Assembly: GCA_018661145.1 (NCBI GenBank)
Contig: JABJIU010000012.1
Span: 1-64,000 of the forward strand
Source of the DNA: Pseudomonadota bacterium
Lineage (GTDB): Bacteria; Pseudomonadota; Gammaproteobacteria; Arenicellales; UBA868
DNA length: 64,000 bases
Direction: 5' to 3'
Numbering within the stretch: the first letter of the stretch is position 1; every line of letters begins with the position of its first letter. Below, one piece after another: positions 20,001-27,500 of the stretch. Position numbers and translations under genes: made by a program. Below the pieces are notes generated by a model. It did not search any database, had not been told where the DNA came from, and was given only the letters and a program-made list of their open reading frames with translations.

Positions 20001-21138
20001 TCCGATACCTTCAGTATCTATCGTTGCGAGCGAAGATGAGGCGCCGGTCTATCTGATTACGGGCGGCATGGGCAAGATCGGTCTTGCGCTAGCCAGGCAT
20101 CTCCAGAAGACGGAGGGAGCAAAGGTCGCACTCATTGGCCGACAAAGGCTTTCGGCGCTGCTGGACCCAGTGCAAGACGAAGACGAAATGGTAACCTTCG
20201 ACATCGATGATATTGACATGGAGACGCAGGCCGAAACGAGTTCCGGTCCTCGCGACCTATGCGCTGCTGATACGCTGCTGATAGAGGCCGACGTGAGTGA
20301 TGAGTATGCACTTCGACGCGCGTTCGCCGCGGCAGAAACAGCGTTCGGGCGCGTCGACGTCATCGTCCATGCCGCGGGCGCTGCGGCCAGAGAAACCTTT
20401 ACCCCCTTCGAAGACCTATCACCTGCTGTAGCGGCGCGACATTTTTCTCCAAAAGTTAATGCCGTCGACGTGCTGTGCGCTATAGCACGTGAGAAGCCGC
20501 TGCGTGCATGTGTGCTCATGTCATCGCTTGCAAGCTGTCTCGGCGGCTTGGGTTTCGCCGCGTATGCAGCCGCGAATGCGTATATGGATGCGGTAGCTCA
20601 ACGTGAGGACGGGGTTAACGGTGTGCGCTGGGTAAGCATCGGCTGGGACGCCTGGCAACCACCTGATAATGCCTTCCCGAAGGGTCGAAACGGCACTGCG
20701 CTCACAGGGGCTATTTCTGAAGACGATGGCGCGGCCGCATTCTCCCGCATACTCGCGTCCAATGCGGGACCCAATGTGCTGGTTTCTGCTACAGAACTTT
20801 TGAATCGCTTGAACCAGAGCGCACCGGCGGAGGCGGCATCCCGGCGCGATAAGGTCTCCCGGGTACTGTCTGACCCCGTCCCTCCAAGTGCGGATGAGCT
20901 GATCGCTTCAATCTGGTGCGAGCTTCTTGGTTTGGACAAGGTCGATCCCGACGATGACTTCTACGACCTCGGCGGTAATTCGCTGCTCGCCACCCAGGTA
21001 GCTGCCAGATTGCGCCGGGCATTCGGAATAGAACTGTCGGTACAGGTCGTGTTCGAGGAAACCACGGTGGAGAGCCTGGCTCGGCGTATAGAGGCGCTCG
21101 GTGCGAGCGAATCCGAGCAACCAGGCGAGACGAACTAA
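17062..21138 (+). CDS. PKS module KS-AT(inactive)-KR-ACP
   Basis: Polyketide synthase of 1358 residues that should extend the Thr-bearing chain by two carbons. KS about 10-430 is complete (C183 in QTACSTSL, VEAHGTGTRLGDP, SNIGHLD). The AT region, about 520-720, is degenerate: where GHSxGE is expected it reads GLGTGE (600-605), so the nucleophile serine is Gly602 and the histidine Leu601, and the later half with the HAFH region is missing. KR has GGMGKIG and Y1168, so it should give a 3-hydroxy product. An acidic spacer (1034-1064) interrupts the KR where the later PKS protein carries a methyltransferase. ACP S1307 lies in GGNSLLATQ. With a dead AT, the malonyl group must be supplied by another AT. 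The GTG start overlaps the preceding stop by four bases. The acidic C-terminus probably docks to the TubC-like domain of the next protein. Confidence 0.95.
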   Translation: MTTGAPNSAEDKIAIVGMACQAPGAPDLETFWRNVVNGVDSIETLSDDELRTAGVPESLVKDPQYVRSGGFVANADRFDAGLFQCTPREAAMLDPQHRLLLECAWHALEHAGHGHLATSTRTGVYAGVANSNYYSTLVRPSLDPQDSSAAYQALLSGERDFATTRLSYYFNLTGPSLDVQTACSTSLVAVHLACQSLLSGECDIALAGGAAVRMPQRIGYLYEEGMILSPDGRCRPFDARSNGTTIGNGAGLVVLRRLEDALTDGDTVHAVILGSAVNNDGSSKIGYTAPSIEGQSGVVLEAQLVAGVTAESIGYVEAHGTGTRLGDPIEVTALTDAFRRSTTARGFCALGSVKSNIGHLDIAAGVIGLIKAALVVSRGTIPPMLHFRDPNPALSLDSTPFYVPGVARTWPTHPVRRAGVSSFGIGGTNAHVILEAHEDTRPPVSHKPFDVLVVSAASAAACRSTAHALAAGLELEDAPALPNVAYTLAVGRRWLAYRQAVACTSRADAIEQLRAAFEPDVAVDNLEVVWVFLDDAGSYAGMGQDLAKVEPAYRTAQTDASLAFSAFPHARPEDMALFTLQYGLTALWREWGVQPVTILGLGTGEYAAGVAAGVLTLDDAVRLISARGDAERFQAELSCTRPSQSKVNWLSAQNGQYTQGLAARGIEEWLSHLEGRSHARVALRALLDGSAKAVVQIGPGDAITEFSRGYAPPSTVIVGSCPGKAKNENSSMADSVAALWKAGVDIDWEGFHRQRGGRRVPLPLYPFDRARHWFDTPTSDTSASPRPVIAPGVKIYAPTWMRMQGLPKDNGMNGQDQHWLLVGDLHGLASKLDERLRRRGSSVVRSRLDSGDLEAVLSINRAHRVVYLDANYDGIVRLGQLLISTGIASKHTSSLIAVTESLHLVSGVEASDPRRSLALGPLLVLPQEHPEIHCRNIDIAGNRREDLAARLCDECVVDDAPGILAIRDTHRWRMSAEPVDPIPSVSIVASEDEAPVYLITGGMGKIGLALARHLQKTEGAKVALIGRQRLSALLDPVQDEDEMVTFDIDDIDMETQAETSSGPRDLCAADTLLIEADVSDEYALRRAFAAAETAFGRVDVIVHAAGAAARETFTPFEDLSPAVAARHFSPKVNAVDVLCAIAREKPLRACVLMSSLASCLGGLGFAAYAAANAYMDAVAQREDGVNGVRWVSIGWDAWQPPDNAFPKGRNGTALTGAISEDDGAAAFSRILASNAGPNVLVSATELLNRLNQSAPAEAASRRDKVSRVLSDPVPPSADELIASIWCELLGLDKVDPDDDFYDLGGNSLLATQVAARLRRAFGIELSVQVVFEETTVESLARRIEALGASESEQPGETN

Positions 21139-24100
21139 TGAACACTGAGGACCAATTAGCAAGCGAGCTCATCGAGCGCCTCGCCGGGCTTGGTATCGAG
21201 GTGCAGGCGCGAGGTGACCGCTTGCTCTGTCACGGTTCGCGAAAAGTCGTAACACAAGAAATTCAGCGCGAGCTGGCATTGCGAAAACGCGAAATCCTCG
21301 CATTTTTGCAGCCCTCGACCGTACCTGCGGTGGATGACCACCCACTGTCATTCGCACAGCAACGGCTATGGTTTCTTGACCAGATGCAACCTGGCAGCGT
21401 CAGCTACTCGCTATCTATGGCACAGTATCTTTTCGGCCCCCTGGACACTCAGGCACTCGGCCGCGCCGTCACGGGCCTTGTCCGTCAACATGAGACACTG
21501 AGGTGTATTTTCCCAGTGGTCGATGACGCGCCGGTTCAGCGCGTGCTGCCGCCATTTGAAGCTGAAGTTTCCATAGTTGATCTGCGCCATTTACCTTCCG
21601 AAACCCGTGACCGAGAGGCACAGCGGCTCGCCCGCGTGGAAACAGAGAAGCCCTTCGATCTGGCAGTGGGCCCTCTCCTTCGGCTCAGTGTCTATCAACT
21701 CGATGAGTGGTCCCACATTTTTGTGCTGGTCGTGCACCACATGATTGCGGACGGCTGGTCCGTCGCATTACTCGGCCGTGACCTGTCTGCCTTTTATGCG
21801 GCCGAGGTCGAAGCTGCACGCCCCCCCCAAATGGTCGCAACACCTTCAACGCGATATACCGACTACTCAGGCTGGCAGCGAACAGCATTGGAAGGACAAG
21901 CTTTTCAGGACGACCTACGCTACTGGACCAAGCACCTAGCCGACGCCCCTCGTATTCTCGCGCTACCTCTGGACCGCCCTCGCCCACCGCTGCCGTCTTA
22001 CCGCGGTGGGAGAATCGAGTTCCTATTGGATGCTGTCCCAACCGCTGAGCTGCGCAAACTCGCCCGCCATGCGGGCGCCAGTCTGTACATGCTCTTGCTG
22101 GCAGTTAGCAGTGTTCTGCTGGCCCGCCAAACCCGCGAGACCTGCGTGACTATCGGCTGTCCCGTGGCGGGGCGTGACCGAGAGGAATGGGCCGAAGTGG
22201 TTGGCTGTTTCGTCAATACGTTGGCACTAAAGGTCGACTTGACTGGGGATCCGACCTTTATGGAGTTGCTTCGCCGGGTGCGCGAGACCTCGATTGCAGC
22301 ATATGAGCATCAAAACACCCCCTTCGAACAGGTGGTCGAGGCCCTTCAGCTGGAACGCGATCTCAGCAGAAACCCGCTTGTGCAGGTCTCTGTTGGCTTG
22401 CATAACGCGCCCGGTCAGACACCACTGGCCACGTTCCCATTACCGGGGCTTAAAGCAACTCCAATCGATCTCGGCGCAGGCACCGTTCGTTTCGACCTGG
22501 AGCTAGATATTTGGGAAGTGGCAGATGGCCTCCACATCCGTATGCAGTATGCCCTCGATCTCTTTGATGAGCCCACTGCGGCGCGTATAGCTTCGGAGCT
22601 CGAGGTGTTGCTGGGCGAGGTCGTTGCGGATGCTGAGAGACCCGTGTCCCGGCTACCTTTAGTGACCCTAGACCAGCGACGTTCATTGCTTGCCGCGTCG
22701 AATCCGCAAGCGGTCTTACCCCCGGGCGAGCTGCTGCTTCACGAACTGGTAAAGAACGCGGCGACAAGAGATCCGGACGCCGTTGCCGTCGTGGCTGGCG
22801 TAACTAGCTTGCGCTACGGCCAATTGGAGCGATGTGCCGAAGCTCTTGCCGCACGGCTGACCGAGGCGGGCGTTCGGGCGGGCGAGCCCGTCGGCCTTTG
22901 TATTGGCCGCGGCCATTCGGTCGTTATCGGTATCCTCGCGATCTTAAAGACAGGGGCAGCCTACGTCCCCCTGGATCCACAGCATCCACCAAGTCGTTTA
23001 CAGATGGTTCTCGATGACTGCGCAGCCCGAATCGTGGTCATGGAACCGCAGTTCGCGACCCTGTTCTCGACCAGCGTAATTAGCAGTGTGTACATCGACG
23101 CGGATGACATGGCGCAGTCGCCGCCTCACCCAGTGCCCGTGCGGCCGAGATACGCCGATGAGAGCACAGCCTACATTATGTACACGTCCGGTTCCACGGG
23201 ACGCCCGAAGGGGGTAGCTGTTCCACACCGGGCCGTGGCCGGGCTCCTGCATGCTATGCACCAAGTGCTTCCGCTCGGGCCACAAGACGTATTCCTCGCC
23301 GTAACTACCTTTGCGTTCGATATTTCTGTGCTGGAGCTCTTACAGCCGCTAATCAATGGCGCACGGCTCGTCATCGCGCAATACGAAGACACGATCGACG
23401 CAAGGAGGCTCTCGCAGACCCTGACCGATCGCCAAGTCACCTGCATGCAGGCGACCCCCGCCACCTGGAACATTCTGGTCGAGGACGGTTGGTCAGGCGC
23501 GCCACACATGACAGCAATGTGTGGTGGCGAGAGGATGCCGGCGCATCTTGCCGTAGCCCTGTCCACTCTTTGCAAACGCGTCTGCAATGTCTACGGTCCG
23601 ACCGAAGCGACCATTTGGTCTTCGATTGATGAAGTACGCGCCGATGCGCCGGTCACGATCGGATACCCACTAGAAAACAGTGAAATGTATGTGCTTGATA
23701 AGCACCTCGAACCATTACCATTGGGCATGGTGGGCGAGATCTGGATCGGTGGCCATAGCCTGTCCCACGGCTATTTCAAACAGCCACTGCTTACAGCAAA
23801 AAATTTCGTGCCCGATCCATTCAGCGCGCGCCCCGGCGCCAGGCTCTATCGCACTGGCGATCTGGGGCTCAAACGTGAAGACGGTCGTCTGGAGTGTCTT
23901 GGCCGGATTGACATGCAGCTCAAGTTTCGCGGATTTCGCATCGAACCGGGAGATATAGAGGCCGCCATCCTTTCAGATTCACGGGTCAGTCAGGCTGTCG
24001 TCAACCTGTTCGAAGAGGAAGCCGGGGAAGAACGCCTGGTGGCACATGTGGTTCCACATAACGGAAAGACACTTCAGGTTCACGACCTACATCTGTACTT

Positions 24101-24572
24101 GCAGGACCTCTTGCCCGCCTACCTCGTACCATCACAATACGTGATACTGAACAGCCTCCCCACGGGACCCAACGGAAAGATCGACCGGGCTTCGCTTCCG
24201 TCGCCCAAAACCGTCAACAAGCCGATGACTTCTAGCCCTGGGCCCAGGACGCAGTTGGAGCACATGCTGGCTGAAATTTGGGCGATGGTTTTGGGCATCG
24301 ATCAGGTAGGTCTGGATGACAGCTTTTTCGCCCTCGGTGGACACTCTCTTCTGCTCACCCGGGTCCGCGCAGAGATCGCCACACGCCTCGAAAGAGACGT
24401 TCCTGTGCTCGACCTGTTCCGTTGGCCAACTTTACGTGCCTTGGCCGCGCACCTTGACGGCACTGCTACAGAGCCCCCTGCATCAGGAAGCGCAGATGTA
24501 GTCTCACGCCAACTTGCCGCTCTAGAACGTTTGGCTCAGGCAGGTAAAGAAAGCCAGTTGACCAATGACTGA
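21138..24572 (+). CDS. NRPS module C-A(Gly)-PCP with TubC-type docking domain
   Basis: Single-module NRPS of 1144 residues. Residues 1-58 form a TubC_N-like docking domain (ELIERLAGLGIEVQARGDRL and a charged helix ending KREILAFL), which fits receiving a chain from a preceding PKS. C domain about 70-500 with HHMIADG (H200, H201). A domain about 510-1010 with TSGSTGRPKG; the code reads DILQMGVIWK, one or two changes from the glycine code DILQLGLIWK, so Gly is predicted. PCP S1070 in GGHSLL. There is no E, MT or TE domain. It starts at ATG 21138, sharing the last base of the previous TAA stop, and its own end overlaps the next gene by eight bases, so it sits in a tightly coupled operon. Confidence 0.95.
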   Translation: MNTEDQLASELIERLAGLGIEVQARGDRLLCHGSRKVVTQEIQRELALRKREILAFLQPSTVPAVDDHPLSFAQQRLWFLDQMQPGSVSYSLSMAQYLFGPLDTQALGRAVTGLVRQHETLRCIFPVVDDAPVQRVLPPFEAEVSIVDLRHLPSETRDREAQRLARVETEKPFDLAVGPLLRLSVYQLDEWSHIFVLVVHHMIADGWSVALLGRDLSAFYAAEVEAARPPQMVATPSTRYTDYSGWQRTALEGQAFQDDLRYWTKHLADAPRILALPLDRPRPPLPSYRGGRIEFLLDAVPTAELRKLARHAGASLYMLLLAVSSVLLARQTRETCVTIGCPVAGRDREEWAEVVGCFVNTLALKVDLTGDPTFMELLRRVRETSIAAYEHQNTPFEQVVEALQLERDLSRNPLVQVSVGLHNAPGQTPLATFPLPGLKATPIDLGAGTVRFDLELDIWEVADGLHIRMQYALDLFDEPTAARIASELEVLLGEVVADAERPVSRLPLVTLDQRRSLLAASNPQAVLPPGELLLHELVKNAATRDPDAVAVVAGVTSLRYGQLERCAEALAARLTEAGVRAGEPVGLCIGRGHSVVIGILAILKTGAAYVPLDPQHPPSRLQMVLDDCAARIVVMEPQFATLFSTSVISSVYIDADDMAQSPPHPVPVRPRYADESTAYIMYTSGSTGRPKGVAVPHRAVAGLLHAMHQVLPLGPQDVFLAVTTFAFDISVLELLQPLINGARLVIAQYEDTIDARRLSQTLTDRQVTCMQATPATWNILVEDGWSGAPHMTAMCGGERMPAHLAVALSTLCKRVCNVYGPTEATIWSSIDEVRADAPVTIGYPLENSEMYVLDKHLEPLPLGMVGEIWIGGHSLSHGYFKQPLLTAKNFVPDPFSARPGARLYRTGDLGLKREDGRLECLGRIDMQLKFRGFRIEPGDIEAAILSDSRVSQAVVNLFEEEAGEERLVAHVVPHNGKTLQVHDLHLYLQDLLPAYLVPSQYVILNSLPTGPNGKIDRASLPSPKTVNKPMTSSPGPRTQLEHMLAEIWAMVLGIDQVGLDDSFFALGGHSLLLTRVRAEIATRLERDVPVLDLFRWPTLRALAAHLDGTATEPPASGSADVVSRQLAALERLAQAGKESQLTND

Positions 24573-27500
24573 TCGGGCCGTTCCACGCATCGGAGGTATC
24601 GCCGTCATCGGCTTTGCTTGCCGTGCTCCTGGAGCGCTTAACGCTGACCAGTTCTGGAGCAATCTTGTGGACGGCGTTGAGTCTATCAATCACTTCACGC
24701 CGCAAATCCTGATCGAATCCGGAGTAGATCCCGCACAGATTGCGGACCCCGCCTACGTGCCGGCTAGGGGCGTTCTTAGCGAGGCGGATTGTTTCGACGC
24801 GCCGCTGTTCGGTTTTACGCCGCACGAAGCATCGTTGATGGATCCGCAACACCGGATAATGCTTGAGTGTGCGTGGGAAGCCCTAGAGCATGGCGGGTAC
24901 GGCGCCCCCGGCCGGGGCGCCCGAGTGGCCGTATACGCTGGCGTCGCACTCAATACCTACCTCCTCCGCAACATTTTTGCCCATCAAGGCGTGCTGGCCA
25001 CGGAGGGTGAGCACCAATTGCTGGTTGCCAGTGACAAGGACTTTGTCGCACCACGCATCTCTCACCAGATGGGCTTCACCGGTCCGAGTATCAGCGTGCA
25101 AACAGCTTGTTCGACGTCGCTGGTAGCCGTACACATGGCATGCCATGCCTTGCTCAGCCATCAGTGCGACATGGCGCTCGCCGGGGGTGCGGCCATCACG
25201 GTGCCACAGGAGCATGGATACGCCTTTCGAGAAGGCGGCATTCTCTCCGCTGATGGACATTGCCGACCATTTGATGCTCGCGCGGCCGGCACGGTGCCGG
25301 GTAATGGCGCTGGCGTCGTGGTGCTCAAGCGGGTCACGGACGCCATCGAAGACGGGGACACAATCCATGCAGTGATCGCGGGCTCTGCAATCAACAACGA
25401 TGGCGCTAATAAAGTGGGGTTCACAGCGCCGAGCATCAGCGGGCAAACGGCCGTCATCTCTCAAGCGCTTGCCCTGGCGGGCGTGGGAGCGGGTTCCATC
25501 GGGTACGTCGAGGCGCACGGCACAGGCACCCCGCTGGGGGACCCGATAGAGGTGGCAGCACTCACAGCTGCATTTCGTCAGACGACCGCAGAACAAGGCA
25601 ATTGCTGGCTAGGTTCCGTTAAGGGCAACCTTGGCCATCTTGATACAGCAGCCGGTATCATCGGCTTGATCAAGACTGTTATGGCAGTGCACAGCGGAGT
25701 GGTTCCCCCCAGCCTGCATTTCGAGCAGCCGAACCCAGCACTTGACCTCGATACCAGCCCTTTCCAGGTGCCAACGACGACCCAACAATGGCGCCTCACA
25801 GGGCCGCGCCGGGCCGGAGTGAGTTCCTTCGGCATCGGCGGAACCAATGCTCACGTCATCGTAGAGGAGGCGCCCACCCCCAAAGTGCCGGACGGAGTGG
25901 CTCGCAAAGCTCAAATCTTTTGCATTTCAGCGCGCACGTCCGACGCCTTAGACCGGGCCTGCGCTTCACTCGCTCCAGCCGTCGCCGCCAGCAAGGCGCC
26001 ACTGTCAAACATCGCTTTCACCCTCGCCTCAGGTAGGCGCGCATTCGCGCAGCGACGTGCCTTCGTCGCGAGTAGTGCCATCGAAGCCACCGAACGGTTG
26101 AAGCATGCCGGAGCCGCAGTGCCATTCGTAGCCGACCGACCGACGGTGTGGTTGTTCCCCGGCCAAGGCTCGCAGTACCTCGGCATGGGCGAGGCACTTG
26201 CACGCCAGGAGCCGGCCTTTGATGCCGCTCTTGCCGATGCGACCGCCGCGCTAGAGCGGGCGGGGGTACCGGACATCCGAGCATGCATCTGGCCCGCGGC
26301 GCACGACAATGACGCATACGAGTGCCTCACGCGAACCGCGAACGCCCAAACCGCAATATTCGCCATAGAGTACGCACTCGCGGAGCTTTGGCGCTCGTGG
26401 GGAATGGTCCCCGGCGGGGTGCTCGGTCACAGCGTTGGCGAATTTTGCGCTGCAGTTATCGCAGGCGTCATGTCGCTGGAAGATGCGGCCCGGCTTGTGG
26501 CTGCACGTGGCCGCATGATGCAAAACATGGCTGCTGGTGTAATGCTTTCGGTCTCCCTCGACGAACGGAGCGCGACTGATTTTCTTCGGCCCGGGATCTG
26601 GCTGAGCGCGGTCAATACGCTCGATTCATGCGTACTCGGTGGCGCTCCGCAAGACATTGCTGAACTGGAGAATGAACTCAGCAGGCGTGACGTAGAAACA
26701 CGTCGCCTTAAGACATCTCACGCGTTTCATACCGGAATGATGGAACCCATGCTTGAGGATTTCCGTGCCGAGGCGGCCAAGGTCCCACTCCATGAGCCCA
26801 AGATACCATGGGTTTCGTCCGTGTCCGGCTCCTGGCTTGGTGCTGATGACACGATATCGCCCGACTACTGGGTCCGCCAGATCCGCGAGCCAGTACGTTT
26901 TGCAGCGGCGCTAACCAACATTATCGACAATGGCGACCCGGCGGTGCTTGAGGTAGGGCCAGGCATCGCCCTCACTACACTGACCCGCAAGAGTATTGGC
27001 TCCGGTAGTGTTGCCGTGAGTTCATGCGGCCAGCCAACTGGAGACGAAGTAGACGCCATAGCAAAGGCGCTTTCGACCGTGTGGGCCGCGGGTGTCGAAG
27101 TGGACTGGGCACGCTACTACGCCACTCAAGCTCCGGGCCGGGTACCGCTTCCAGGGTATCAATTCGATCGTCAACGGTACTGGATCGATCCCCCAAGTGG
27201 ATCATCAGACCGCGAGCCACCAGGCAGCGATTTGGCTGAAGACACCGCTAGCGCGCGCATGTTCGTGCCGGCTTGGGACGTGGCACCAGCCCCAGTGCAG
27301 CAAGAAGCTTCCTCGCGCTGGTTGCTCATCCTTGATCAATACGGGATCGGCGATGCATTAGCATTGCTCCTCGGAGCGCTAGGCGTGGAAGTACAGACAC
27401 TCCCCTGGCTGGATCGGGTCAGGGTCGATGCGCAGACCTATGCAGACATTCTAAGCGAAAGCCGACCCGACCATGTAGTGCACCTTGGCAGCATTACTGC

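Noticed and set aside
17062-21138. Classifying the whole line as trans-AT
   Set aside because: Only this module has a dead AT; the other two PKS modules have AT domains with GHSxGE and HAFH in cis.
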